From UBA1664 sp964531715 (GTDB lineage: Bacteria; Pseudomonadota; Alphaproteobacteria; Micavibrionales; UBA1664), in assembly GCA_964531715.1 (NCBI GenBank), contig CAZHEE010000005.1:1-64000 (forward strand): 64,000 bases of DNA. The letters are read 5' to 3'. Shown here one piece after another: positions 22,034 to 31,030 of the stretch. A program made the translations under genes and the position numbers. The stretch's first letter is position 1, and each line of letters starts with the position of its first letter. The notes below the pieces were generated by a model. That model saw nothing but the letters and a program-made list of their open reading frames with translations, did not search any database and was not told the origin of the DNA.

Positions 22034-24271
22034 ATGCAAAATTTAACGCTACCCAATCATGATTTCAGGTCGAAATTTTATCGACATATGAAGATATGGC
22101 TTAATCGCAAGACACTTAGCAATCGCCTTGTCACAGGTTTGATTATTTTGGGTGCGATATGCGGTCTGATGACCTATGCCGCGCTCACCAACGTTCCTCC
22201 GTTTGGGAACAGCTCAAGCGGGGTCATTATTCTGCTTAATGTGAATCTCATTATCTTGCTGACTTTGCTTGTCTTGGTCAGCCGCAGAATTATCGCGCTT
22301 TATGTGCGGCGAAAGCAAGGAATAGCGGGGTCTAACCTCCATATTCGGCTCGTTTTTATTTTCTCACTATTGGCAGCCTTGCCCGCTATGGTCATGGCGA
22401 TTTTTTCGGTCGGTTTCTTTTATTTCGGGCTTCATGGCTGGCTCGATGATCGTGTGCGCACCGCGATTTATGAGTCACAAGCGGTGGCAGAGGCGTATTT
22501 GGCGGAGCATCAACAGCTGATAAAGGCTGATGTCTTTGCCCTTGCAACCGACCTTAACAGACAGGTCGAGATATTGGGCGATAACCCAGAGGCCATGCGT
22601 CGCATGCTCGGTACTCAGTCACTTTTAAGAAATTTTTCCGATATTTATCTCCTTGATGAGAACGGCAGAATTCTGACAAGGGCAAGCAGCAGTCAAACGC
22701 CTCAGTCTGTTACTATTCCGCCAGATGTAACTGAAAATGAAATTAAGCTTTATGAAGGCGGTACGGACGGAATCAGGGCAATATATGCGCTTGAAAACTA
22801 TAATAACAGGCTGGTATATGTTGAGCGTGATATTGACCCTAAAGTGTTGTCCCATGTTGAAAAGGCGCGCGAAGGCTCGAACCAATATCGCGAGATTCAA
22901 GATGCCAGTACGCGGCTTCAAATTATTCTCACGTTGATTTACGTCTTAATTACTCTGCTGTTGACAGTTGCCGCGATTTGGTTCGGTCTGTCGTTTGCCA
23001 AGCGTTTGATTACACCGATTACCGACCTCATAAATGCCTCGGAAAAGGCACGGGCAGGGGATTTGAGCGTGCGCGTGAACCCTATTTATGCAGTCGACGA
23101 ATTCAAAATGCTGGGTCATGCGTTCAACGGCATGACAGAGCAAATTGAGAGCCAGCAAAAAGATTTGATGAGTGCAAATGTGCAGATGGATTTCCGGCGG
23201 CGATTTACTGAAACTATTTTGGGTGGTGTCTCGACAGGTGTTTTATCGGTTAATCGGCATAAGAAAATCACGCTCGCCAATAATGCGGCGGGGGAGCTGC
23301 TTCATCTGTCTTTAGAAGATTTGCTAAGTGTCAAAATCAGCTACATCATGCCTGAGCTTGCGCCGTTTCTGGACGAGGCTTTCAAGGCTAATATGCAAGG
23401 CGTTGTTAAAACATGTGAAATACAAATGCGGCGGCAAGACCAAGCTGTTCGTACTTTTATTGTAAGAATTGTAATTGAAAATCTTGATAATCAGGAAAAA
23501 GGCGCCATTATCACCTTCGATGATTTGACGTCAGTCCTTGCCAATCAGAGGAAAGCCGCTTGGGCCGATATTGCGCGGCGCATTGCCCATGAAATTAAAA
23601 ATCCGCTCACCCCGATACAGTTATCTGCGGAACGCCTAAACCGTAAATATACGAAAAATTTAAATGCGCGTGAGCGTGAAGTTTTTGACCAATGTACTGA
23701 AACAATCATCCGCCATGTCGGGGACATCAAAACCATGGTGAACAGCTTTGCCGAGTTTGCAAAAATGCCCGAGGCGAATATTCACCTTGCCGATATTATT
23801 CCGACAATCATGGATGTTTATATTTTAAGTCAAAATGCACATAGTGCGGCGGTTTTTGATTATTATAGTAATATTCAAAAAGGCGAGGGTTTTAATATTC
23901 CGCATGATACCCAACAAATCAGGCAAGTTTTGGTCAACTTGGTCAAGAATGCGCTAGAAGCTTGCGAGCAAAATAAAAAGGGTGAACAAGCCCATATTGC
24001 ACTCATCAGTTATCTGACTGACACGCACTTAATTATCGGCGTGGCCGATAACGGTTCAGGTCTGCCAAAAGATATTGACATTCAAAGCCTGTGCGAGCCA
24101 TATGTGACCAATAAAAACAAGGGAACAGGCATCGGCCTCGCTATTGTTAAAAAGATTATCGAAGACCATGATGGAGAATTGCTCTTTAACCCCGATTTGA
24201 ATATCATGGATTTAATGGATAAACCTTATAAGACTTTGATTGCGTTTACATTACCCCTTAGGGAGGCTTAA
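22034..24271 (+). CDS. ntrY: NtrY-like membrane sensor histidine kinase
   Basis: A 745-residue sensor kinase with three or more N-terminal membrane segments, an extracytoplasmic sensor region (about 120-290), another membrane segment near 300, HAMP (LITPITDLINASEKARAGDL), a PAS-like region, and a kinase core: RRIAHEIKNPLTPIQLSAER with the phosphorylated His, VNLVKNALEA (N box), VADNGSGLP (G1) and GTGIGLAIV (G2). AGGGGAG sits just before the ATG at 22034; the longer frame overlaps ispDF and reads as its antisense. It is followed after 3 bases by its regulator ntrX. Confidence 0.95.
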   Translation: MQNLTLPNHDFRSKFYRHMKIWLNRKTLSNRLVTGLIILGAICGLMTYAALTNVPPFGNSSSGVIILLNVNLIILLTLLVLVSRRIIALYVRRKQGIAGSNLHIRLVFIFSLLAALPAMVMAIFSVGFFYFGLHGWLDDRVRTAIYESQAVAEAYLAEHQQLIKADVFALATDLNRQVEILGDNPEAMRRMLGTQSLLRNFSDIYLLDENGRILTRASSSQTPQSVTIPPDVTENEIKLYEGGTDGIRAIYALENYNNRLVYVERDIDPKVLSHVEKAREGSNQYREIQDASTRLQIILTLIYVLITLLLTVAAIWFGLSFAKRLITPITDLINASEKARAGDLSVRVNPIYAVDEFKMLGHAFNGMTEQIESQQKDLMSANVQMDFRRRFTETILGGVSTGVLSVNRHKKITLANNAAGELLHLSLEDLLSVKISYIMPELAPFLDEAFKANMQGVVKTCEIQMRRQDQAVRTFIVRIVIENLDNQEKGAIITFDDLTSVLANQRKAAWADIARRIAHEIKNPLTPIQLSAERLNRKYTKNLNAREREVFDQCTETIIRHVGDIKTMVNSFAEFAKMPEANIHLADIIPTIMDVYILSQNAHSAAVFDYYSNIQKGEGFNIPHDTQQIRQVLVNLVKNALEACEQNKKGEQAHIALISYLTDTHLIIGVADNGSGLPKDIDIQSLCEPYVTNKNKGTGIGLAIVKKIIEDHDGELLFNPDLNIMDLMDKPYKTLIAFTLPLREA

Positions 24272-24274
24272 ACC

Positions 24275-24949
24275 ATGCCTTCTGTCCTGATTATCGATGA
24301 TGAGGCGGATATTCGTGCGCTTTTGACAGGCATTTTTGAAGATGAAGAGTATCAGGTTTTGCAGGCCGCGCATTCTGAACAGGCTTTGGCACTCATCGGC
24401 AAGCATGAGGTGGATATCATCATTCTTGATATTTGGCTTGATAACAGTGATATGGACGGCATACAGATTCTTAAGACCTTAAAAAAGAATAAAGTTTATA
24501 GCGGTATTCCAGTCCTGATGATTAGTGGTCATGGGAATATTGAAATGGCGGTTAATGCCATGAAACTTGGCGCATTTGATTTCATCGAAAAGCCGTTTAA
24601 GATAGACCATATTCTCCTCGCGGCGCAACGCGCTTATGAACAAAAACAGCTACAAGATGAAAATAAGAAACTGAAGGCTGATTTGACTGTGAGAGTATCA
24701 AATGATGCAAATACGGGTCAAGACGTATCATTTTCAGGTCACGAAAGGTTTAAATATAATGCGCCTTATAAACAAGCCAAAGACCAGTTTGAGAGAGATT
24801 ATTTGACTTACATGATTTACCGGCATGATGGTCATGTAACCCAAATGGCGGAAGCCATAGGCATGGAGAGAACCGCACTCCATCGCAAATTAAAATCGCT
24901 TAATATTGTTTACGAGCCTGAAACCGTTCCGGAGGCAGCACGATCATGA
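24275..24949 (+). CDS. ntrX: NtrX-like response regulator lacking the AAA+ domain
   Basis: The 224 residues comprise a receiver domain (1-120, phospho-Asp52 in ILDIWLDN, FDFIEKPFK), a short linker, and a Fis-type helix-turn-helix (about 170-215, GHVTQMAEAIGMERTALHRK). Full NtrX has about 450-460 residues with a central AAA+ sigma-54-activating domain (Walker A, GAFTGA region); this is entirely absent although the frame is open. The protein can still be phosphorylated by NtrY and bind DNA, but cannot open sigma-54 promoters. The stop overlaps the trkA start. Confidence 0.92.
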   Translation: MPSVLIIDDEADIRALLTGIFEDEEYQVLQAAHSEQALALIGKHEVDIIILDIWLDNSDMDGIQILKTLKKNKVYSGIPVLMISGHGNIEMAVNAMKLGAFDFIEKPFKIDHILLAAQRAYEQKQLQDENKKLKADLTVRVSNDANTGQDVSFSGHERFKYNAPYKQAKDQFERDYLTYMIYRHDGHVTQMAEAIGMERTALHRKLKSLNIVYEPETVPEAARS

Positions 24950-26340
24950 TGAAAATTATTATTTGCGGAATAGGGCGTGTAGGGCTTTCCATTGCAAGCT
25001 ATCTGTCCATGCAGGATAATGAAATCACGGTGATTGACGCCGACCCGAACCTTGTCAAACGGGTCAGTGACACCTATGATATTGCGGGCATTGTCGGGCA
25101 TGCATCACAACCTGATATCCTTAAAAAAGCAGGGGCCGAAACGGCGGATATTATTATCGCCGTAACCGATTGTGATGAAGTTAATATGGTTGCCTGCCAA
25201 GTTGCGCATTCGGTTTTTGGCATTCATCGTAAAATTGCACGGATAAGGAATAAGGAATATCGCGACCCTGCATGGTCAAATTTATTTTCGCGCAACCACA
25301 TGCCGATTGACATTATTATATCGCCTGAGGAAGAGATTGCCGATGCTATCCTCAAGCGTATGTCAATTCCCGGAACAACGAATGACATTGCGTTAAGCGA
25401 TAATCATTTCCATGTCTCTGGCTTAATCATTGGCGAGACTAATCCGATTTGCGGGGAAACAATCAAGAATATTTATTTCGCTAATAAAATATATGAGTTC
25501 AGGATATTTCTTATTATTCGGAATGGTCAAGAATTAAATAGCACTGATCAAACTATTTTGCATGATGGCGATGAAATCCATATTTTATGCGAGCGCGCGG
25601 TTCTCATACCGCTTCTAGAAAATCTTGGCGTCAATATCAAAACAGGTCATAACAGGGTCATAATCAGCGGTTGCGGTGTTATTGGCGAAGCCATCGCAAA
25701 CAGGCTGAGTGAGGATACTCAGTTTAAAGCATCCAATCTAACGATTATTGAACAAAACACAAAACGCGCACGGGCTATCAGCCAAATTTTGCCGAAAGCC
25801 CTTATCCTCAGTGGCTCTGCGCTTGATTATGATATTTTGAAAGAGGCGGGGTCTGACAACGCATCTGTTTTTGTCAGTGTCATGGACAGTAATGAAAATA
25901 ACATTCTCTCTGCCATGCTGGCAAAAAAAATGGGGGCGGATTACACAATCGCGCTCAGTACAAACAGGCTATATACACAGCTTTTGCCTGATCAATTTAT
26001 TGATGCAATTGTAAACCCCGAAACCATTACGGTTTCGCGCATTTTACACAATTTAAAGCGCGGGCATATCCGCTCTATTCATACTATTCGTGATACCGGC
26101 ATTGAAATTATAGAGGCGGAAATCACCGAAAACTGCGGCATTATCAACATTCCGATGTCAGAATTATCCCTTCATGACGGTATCAAGATATTAGGCTTTT
26201 ATCGCCCTGAAACAGAGCAAATAACCTTTGCAAGTGATAGCTGTATTTTAAAGTCCGGCGATGTGGTTATTATAGTTGCAAATAATGTTTCGGTTGCGGA
26301 GGTTGAGAAGCTATTCTCATTCTCAATCAACTTATTTTAA
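24946..26340 (+). CDS. trkA: Trk potassium uptake regulator TrkA
   Basis: TrkA is the peripheral NAD-binding subunit controlling TrkH/TrkG potassium channels. The 464-residue protein has two RCK units, each with a Rossmann domain: IICGIGRVGLSIASYL at the N-terminus and IISGCGVIGEAIANRLS near 232, each followed by a TrkA-C domain (about 140-220 and 370-455). The ATG overlaps the ntrX stop (ATGA), which suggests translational coupling. The ntrY-ntrX-trkA-hfq-hflX order is the alphaproteobacterial standard. Confidence 0.96.
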   Translation: MMKIIICGIGRVGLSIASYLSMQDNEITVIDADPNLVKRVSDTYDIAGIVGHASQPDILKKAGAETADIIIAVTDCDEVNMVACQVAHSVFGIHRKIARIRNKEYRDPAWSNLFSRNHMPIDIIISPEEEIADAILKRMSIPGTTNDIALSDNHFHVSGLIIGETNPICGETIKNIYFANKIYEFRIFLIIRNGQELNSTDQTILHDGDEIHILCERAVLIPLLENLGVNIKTGHNRVIISGCGVIGEAIANRLSEDTQFKASNLTIIEQNTKRARAISQILPKALILSGSALDYDILKEAGSDNASVFVSVMDSNENNILSAMLAKKMGADYTIALSTNRLYTQLLPDQFIDAIVNPETITVSRILHNLKRGHIRSIHTIRDTGIEIIEAEITENCGIINIPMSELSLHDGIKILGFYRPETEQITFASDSCILKSGDVVIIVANNVSVAEVEKLFSFSINLF

Positions 26341-26426
26341 CTTAAATTAAGAAAATCCTATAATTTACTTGTAACTTGCGATTATATGAACTAGTAATAA
26401 AGATAAATCAGCCAGAATAGCAATGA

Positions 26427-26675
26427 ATGGATATTGCCATGACTGAAAAAAGTCAAAATGTTCAAGACGTATTCTTGAATAATGTCAGAAAGCAAAAAGT
26501 TCCTGTGACAGTATTTCTCTGTAATGGTGTCAAGCTACAAGGCAATATTACATGGTTTGATAATTTTTGTGTGTTGTTGAGGCGTGAAGCGCATGTTCAG
26601 CTTGTTTATAAACACGCTATTTCAACAATCATGCCTGCAGGGCCATTAAATCTCAATGAACAGGATGAAGAGTAA
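26427..26675 (+). CDS. hfq: RNA chaperone Hfq
   Basis: Hfq forms hexameric rings that pair small RNAs with mRNAs. The 82-residue frame has the Sm1 motif (KVPVTVFLCNGVKLQGNITW, FDNFCVLLRR) and Sm2 (VYKHAISTIMP). The distal-face and lateral arginine residues (LLRREA) are kept. Family alignment favours the internal start MTEKSQNVQD at 26439; the ATG at 26427 adds four residues. It follows trkA after 86 bases and precedes hflX by 3 bases. Confidence 0.96.
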   Translation: MDIAMTEKSQNVQDVFLNNVRKQKVPVTVFLCNGVKLQGNITWFDNFCVLLRREAHVQLVYKHAISTIMPAGPLNLNEQDEE

Positions 26676-26678
26676 TCT

Positions 26679-27977
26679 TTGTCTGACAATAAGAATAACC
26701 GCGTTTGTGTCATTTGCCCTGTCGATCGGCATGAAGATAATCCTGAAATTTTAAAAGAAGAAGCCTTAGGGCTTTGTACCGCGCTGAATCTTGAAATAGC
26801 GTTTTTTCAATTTTATACCCTCAAAACCATTCACCCTTCGACTTATCTTACAAAAGGTTATTTAGAAAAGCTTCAAACGAAACTGACCGATGAGAATATA
26901 CCGCTTCTTTATATTGATACCCAACTCAAACCCGGTCAACAACGCGATTTAGAAAAAAAGCTGAAAGTCAAAGTCATTGACCGAACAGGCGTGATTTTAG
27001 AGATATTTGCCGACCGCGCAAAAACCCAGGAAGGGCGCATCCAAGTTGACCTGGCCTATAAAATTTATCAGAAGTCACGCCTTGTTCGCGCATGGACTCA
27101 TCTTGAAAGGCAACGCGGGGGAGGGGGATTTATCGGTGGACCTGGGGAAAAGCAGACAGAGCTTGACCGTCGTGCGCTTGATACCGAAATTCGAAAGCTT
27201 GAAAAAGATTTGGATAAAATTAAGACTAATCGTGCACTTCAACGCCGCGCGCGCGAACGGGAATCATTTCCGATTATCGCGCTTGTGGGATATACCAATG
27301 CAGGGAAATCAACGCTTTTCAATGTTTTAACGCAGGAAAATATCATGGCGAAGGATATGGTGTTTGCAACACTTGACCCGACCATGCGCGCAATTCGATT
27401 GCCAAACGGGCAAAAGGCCATTTTGTCCGATACAGTTGGGTTTATCCGTAATTTGCCGACTGAACTAGTCGCCGCATTCAGCGCAACTTTGGAAGAGGTC
27501 AATGAGGCGGACATTATTTTGCATGTGCAGGATATTGGTAGTGATGACCATGAGGGACAGGCCGAGACGGTAAAGGATACCCTGCAATCCATCGGAATAA
27601 ATCCGGATTCTGAACATATTATCAATGTCATGAACAAAATTGATATGCTTGAGAAGACTGACCCGTTTGAGGCGTCACGATTAAAAAATTATTACGCAAA
27701 TGACATGGGAACGGCGGTCATTTCAGCACGAAAAAATTTCGGTATTGATGCGTTGATGACTGTTATCCTTGATTTATTATTGAAAGATCAGTTTCAGGCC
27801 GCAATTCATGTTCCGATACAAGATGGCAAGGCAATTGCCTGGCTTCATACAAATGCCAGCGTTGACGATATTCTTTATGAAGAAGAAACCGCAATTTTAT
27901 CAACAACCATCAGTGACGCGGCACTTAAAAAATTTATCAAGGTTTTCGGGTACCCGACAGAATCTATCGAAGGTTGA
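26679..27977 (+). CDS. hflX: GTPase HflX
   Basis: HflX is a ribosome-binding GTPase that splits stalled ribosomes. The 432 residues hold the HflX N-terminal domain (1-195, with LEKKLKVKVIDRTGVILEIF and the glycine-rich RGGGGFIGGPGEKQ) and the G domain: GYTNAGKSTLFN (G1), TLDPT (G2), DTVGFIRNLP (G3) and NKIDM (G4). Translation appears to start at a TTG at 26679, 3 bases after hfq, with GAAGAG as ribosome binding site. It is convergent with the phosphatase/nuclease gene, overlapping by 14 bases. Confidence 0.95.
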   Translation: MSDNKNNRVCVICPVDRHEDNPEILKEEALGLCTALNLEIAFFQFYTLKTIHPSTYLTKGYLEKLQTKLTDENIPLLYIDTQLKPGQQRDLEKKLKVKVIDRTGVILEIFADRAKTQEGRIQVDLAYKIYQKSRLVRAWTHLERQRGGGGFIGGPGEKQTELDRRALDTEIRKLEKDLDKIKTNRALQRRARERESFPIIALVGYTNAGKSTLFNVLTQENIMAKDMVFATLDPTMRAIRLPNGQKAILSDTVGFIRNLPTELVAAFSATLEEVNEADIILHVQDIGSDDHEGQAETVKDTLQSIGINPDSEHIINVMNKIDMLEKTDPFEASRLKNYYANDMGTAVISARKNFGIDALMTVILDLLLKDQFQAAIHVPIQDGKAIAWLHTNASVDDILYEEETAILSTTISDAALKKFIKVFGYPTESIEG

Positions 27978-28884
27978 TTGATACGGGGAAATGATCTGAC
28001 CCTGCGTAAGGGCCAACCTCAACGCGGCTATAAGTTTCATTTTCGCTAATTAATATATGATCCATGGGTATACCCATCAGAGGGAAATAAACTGGCCATG
28101 TCACTTTGTAACCTTGGTCACGCACCGTACTTTTTAAACCGTTTTTATTCAGGAAACTGACAAAATGACTTTCCCATGGGACAGAATTAAAATCACCTAA
28201 AACAATGACCGATTTACTATGATCTTCATTATTAATATGCTGACTGATTTCATTAAAATAAATTTGCCGCTCTTCAAACCAGCTTTTATTTAGCGCAGGC
28301 TTAGGATGTGCCGAATAAACATGATAATCCTGACCGTGAATGGTAGTGAGTGCATAAAGAAGAGGGGTGTCGCCCGGCCCATGATATGTTACAGATTTTT
28401 TTAAAAACGGTTTTTTGCTGAGTAAACAAATACTAAACCCGTCACGGACTTTGGTCTGAAGGCGGTGCGTATAAGGTTTTAAGGCGTCAACCAAATGACG
28501 GTCAAGCCGTTCTGTCATCTCCATGATCAGAAGTAATTCAGGGTCAGCTTTTTCTATAAGTTTAGCAAGCTTTTCAGGTTTTTCATTATCCCTAAAAGCA
28601 TTAACAGAAAATACATCTTTGTTTTCACTCTGTTCAGGTTTATGGGGCATGTGAGGGAAAAAATTACGGATACGATAAAGATTAATGGCACTTATGATAA
28701 TCGCAAAAACTGCTATATAAAAATGCCCAAAAATCAAAGCAGCAACGCAAAGCAACATGGTAACAACCGCATATTGTAAACGGAAAAAATCCACAATAAC
28801 AAACCACCAAGCCTTGTTTGAAAAACCAAGCGCCGTGAGTATTGCAATGAATAAGGTAAGACATAAAATGATTTGTTCGCTCAT
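27964..28884 (-). CDS. Membrane-anchored endonuclease/exonuclease/phosphatase family protein
   Basis: The 306-residue protein has about three N-terminal membrane segments (roughly 1-70) and a C-terminal domain of the DNase I-like EEP fold: NAFRDNEKPEKLAKLIE, LLIMEMT (metal-binding Glu), YSAHPKP, VLGDFNSVPW (Asp-Asn pair) and GSDHFPVSINL (catalytic His) at the end. The EEP fold includes nucleases, inositol phosphatases and sphingomyelinases, and the active side would face the periplasm or cytosol depending on topology. Substrate unknown. Confidence 0.88.
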   Translation of the reverse strand: MSEQIILCLTLFIAILTALGFSNKAWWFVIVDFFRLQYAVVTMLLCVAALIFGHFYIAVFAIIISAINLYRIRNFFPHMPHKPEQSENKDVFSVNAFRDNEKPEKLAKLIEKADPELLLIMEMTERLDRHLVDALKPYTHRLQTKVRDGFSICLLSKKPFLKKSVTYHGPGDTPLLYALTTIHGQDYHVYSAHPKPALNKSWFEERQIYFNEISQHINNEDHSKSVIVLGDFNSVPWESHFVSFLNKNGLKSTVRDQGYKVTWPVYFPLMGIPMDHILISENETYSRVEVGPYAGSDHFPVSINLR

Positions 28885-28993
28885 ACTTAAACATTAACAA
28901 CTTAAAACATTAAAGGTTCAAAAGTTAAATACGGTATAATAATACCTTTATTTTAACCTATTGTTTTGTAATAATTTTTCAAATATTTTTTAT

Positions 28994-29022
28994 TTGACTT
29001 TTAGTCTCAGATGTTTGATAAA
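28994..29022 (+). promoter_or_regulatory. Candidate promoter of rplM-rpsI
   Basis: TTGACT at 28994-28999 and GATAAA at 29017-29022 are separated by 17 bases, in an AT-rich region 31 bases ahead of the rplM start codon. It fits the housekeeping sigma-70 pattern with a weak -10. Confidence 0.45.
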
Positions 29023-29052
29023 ACACCACTAACTAAATTGTAGGAAGAAACC

Positions 29053-29514
29053 ATGAAAACTTATTCAGCCAAACCGTCAGAAGTGACAAAGAAATGGTGG
29101 ATTATTGATGCCGAGGATGTCGTGCTTGGCCGCATGTCTGCCGAAATCGCGAAAATTCTGCGTGGTAAGCATAAGGCGATGTTCACGCCCCATATTGATA
29201 CGGGTGATAATGTGATTGTCATTAATGCCGAAAAGGTGAAATTGACAGGGAATAAGCGCGATGCCGATATTTTTTACTGGCATACTGGCTACCCTGGTGG
29301 GATTAAGCAACGCACGAAAGGGCAGATTCTGGATGGTAAGTATCCTGAACGCGTTGTTCAAAAGGCCGTTGAACGTATGATGCCGAAAGAAAGCCCATTG
29401 GCACGCGCGCAAATGAAGAAGCTCCATGTCTATGCAGGGACTGAGCATAAGCATGATGCTCAAAAGCCGGAGACGCTGGATCTGGCCGCCAAAAATTCAA
29501 AGAATAAGAGATAA
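29053..29514 (+). CDS. rplM: 50S ribosomal protein L13
   Basis: L13 is an early-assembly protein of the large subunit. The 153 residues show the family sequence KKWWIIDAEDVVLGRMSAEIAKILRGKHK at the N-terminus, GDNVIVINAEKVKLTGNK and the C-terminal KLHVYAGTEHKHDAQKPETL. AGGAAG lies six bases upstream of the ATG. It is followed by rpsI after 11 bases, the conserved L13-S9 operon, which ends at the terminator at 30077-30110. Confidence 0.98.
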   Translation: MKTYSAKPSEVTKKWWIIDAEDVVLGRMSAEIAKILRGKHKAMFTPHIDTGDNVIVINAEKVKLTGNKRDADIFYWHTGYPGGIKQRTKGQILDGKYPERVVQKAVERMMPKESPLARAQMKKLHVYAGTEHKHDAQKPETLDLAAKNSKNKR

Positions 29515-29525
29515 GGATAAGCAAG

Positions 29526-30059
29526 ATGGCAGACACAAAAATTAATGATTTGGCCGACTTGAAAGAGGTTGCTGAAGCATCAGGTGAGAACACAAATACA
29601 GATGAAACATCCGGTGACACTGAACAGGGAAGCAGTGACGCGGTTGCGCCACGGACACCAAAAATTGACGACCAAGGGCGGTCTTATGGGACAGGTCGCC
29701 GTAAAGATGCGGTCGCCCGTGTCTGGGTGAAGCCCGGCTCCGGTAAAATTATTGTGAATGGGCAGGAACAAGCAACGTACTTTAAAAGAAAGACTCAGCA
29801 GCTTGTGATTAATCAACCTTTCCTCGTTTCCGAACAGGTGAGCCGTTTTGATGTGATGGCAACTGTGAAAGGTGGCGGATTATCAGGGCAGGCCGGCGCA
29901 GTGCGTCACGGTATTTCAAAGGCTTTGGCTGACTTTGCCCCTGAATTGCGCGGCTCTTTGAAAAAGGCCGGCTTCTTAACACGGGACAGCAGAACAGTTG
30001 AGCCGAAGAAAGTCGGTAAGCACAAGGCACGCCGTACAAAACAATGGGCTAAGCGTTAA
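29526..30059 (+). CDS. rpsI: 30S ribosomal protein S9
   Basis: S9 binds 16S rRNA in the head of the small subunit and reaches the P-site with its C-terminal tail. The S9 domain starts near residue 52 (GRSYGTGRRKDAVARVW) and ends with the basic tail GKHKARRTKQWAKR. In front of it is an acidic, disordered extension of about 50 residues, known in shorter form in other alphaproteobacterial S9 proteins. Total 177 residues. Second gene of the rplM operon. Confidence 0.97.
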   Translation: MADTKINDLADLKEVAEASGENTNTDETSGDTEQGSSDAVAPRTPKIDDQGRSYGTGRRKDAVARVWVKPGSGKIIVNGQEQATYFKRKTQQLVINQPFLVSEQVSRFDVMATVKGGGLSGQAGAVRHGISKALADFAPELRGSLKKAGFLTRDSRTVEPKKVGKHKARRTKQWAKR

Positions 30060-30076
30060 TTTTAAAGTTTTACTTG

Positions 30077-30110
30077 AACGGCGATTATATTTTATTTTCG
30101 CCGTTTTTTT
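30077..30110 (+). terminator. Rho-independent terminator after rpsI
   Basis: An 8-bp stem AACGGCGA/TCGCCGTT with a 13-base AT-rich loop is followed by a T-run to 30110. It ends the rplM-rpsI transcript. The tRNA-Leu gene starts only two bases further on. Confidence 0.85.
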
Positions 30111-30112
30111 GT

Positions 30113-30199
30113 GCCCTGATGGCGGAATTGGTAGACGCGCTACGTTCAGGTCGTAGTTCCCGCAAGGGAGTGAAGGTTCGAGTCCTTTTCAGGGCACCA
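30113..30199 (+). tRNA. tRNA-Leu (CAG)
   Basis: Class II tRNA of 87 bases with a long variable arm. Acceptor GCCCTGA pairs with TCAGGGC, discriminator A, CCA encoded, T-loop GGTTCGAGTCC, and anticodon loop TTCAGGT giving CAG. No separate promoter is evident in the 50 bases upstream, which are occupied by the rpsI terminator. Confidence 0.95.
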
Positions 30200-30517
30200 A
30201 AATCATTTGTAACCATTTTAAACAAAAAAGCACGTCATTCCCTGAATTTGACTTATTAAATTCTAAGGGAATTCATATATTTGAAATTATAGTTATTTCC
30301 AAATAGAAAGCGTCATTGCGAGGAAGCAACGTGACCGCGGCAATCCACACGATATCAATAATTGTATGGATTGCTTCGTCACTCCGTTTCTCGCAATGAC
30401 GGGATATTTGTATGAATTTTATTAGCTTTGCGCACTACGCGTAAAAAATAAAACTTCTGGTACGAACATAAAGTCTAAAGACTTTACTTTACCGTTGGTA
30501 ACGTTATATCTCAGATT
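30200..30517. other. Intergenic region between tRNA-Leu and the carbonic anhydrase gene
   Basis: No gene is supported. The region holds the miniature palindrome 30311-30401 and short AT-rich flanks. TAACGTTATATC just before 30518 may belong to the start of the following gene's transcript; I see no clear promoter. Confidence 0.5.
30311..30401. repeat. Miniature palindromic element (GTCATTGCG family)
   Basis: A 91-bp palindrome with ends CGTCATTGCGAGGAAGC and TTTCTCGCAATGACG and inner arms GGCAATCCACACGATATC and TTGTATGGATTGCTTCGTC. The ends are those of the GIY-YIG elements, but no gene is inside. When folded it would form a long hairpin in RNA or single-stranded DNA. Confidence 0.85.
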
Positions 30518-31030
30518 ATGACACGGCTTATCAAACCTTATAAAGACATCACCCCTACAATTCATGACAGTGTCTATATATCCGAAAACACATCTGTGAT
30601 TGGCGATGTGCATATCGGGGAGGGTAGCTCAGTCTGGTTCGGCTCTGTTATTCGTGGTGATGTCAATAAAATCCGTATCGGGAAATATACAAATATTCAG
30701 GATGGCACGATTATCCATGTCGCAACCCACGGGCAGGGCACCCATATCGGTGACTGTGTGACAATCGGGCATCAGGCGTTGATACATGATTGTACATTGG
30801 AAGATGACAGCTATATCGGGATGCAGGCCTGCATCATGGATGGAGCGATCGTAAAATCTAAGGCATTTGTTGCGGCAGGGTCACTTGTAACACCCGGCAA
30901 ACGAATCCCGGAAGGGCAATTATGGGGAGGCCGCCCCGCACGTTACATGCGGGACCTGACCGAGGATGACTATAAACTTATGGATTGGTCTTGGTCACAT
31001 TATTGTGACTTGGGTAGGAATTATAGTTAG
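30518..31030 (+). CDS. Gamma carbonic anhydrase family protein
   Basis: A 170-residue left-handed beta-helix protein of hexapeptide repeats, similar to gamma-class carbonic anhydrases and YrdA/PaaY. Zinc-site histidines are visible at TIIHVATH and IGHQALIHD, and the hexapeptide ladder (VIGDVHIGEGSSVWFGSVIR) covers residues 25-135. The C-terminal helix ends DWSWSHYCDLGRNYS. Enzyme activity is possible, but many family members are inactive or have other roles. The gene overlaps the end of the convergent secreted-protein gene by 4 bases. Confidence 0.92.
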   Translation: MTRLIKPYKDITPTIHDSVYISENTSVIGDVHIGEGSSVWFGSVIRGDVNKIRIGKYTNIQDGTIIHVATHGQGTHIGDCVTIGHQALIHDCTLEDDSYIGMQACIMDGAIVKSKAFVAAGSLVTPGKRIPEGQLWGGRPARYMRDLTEDDYKLMDWSWSHYCDLGRNYS

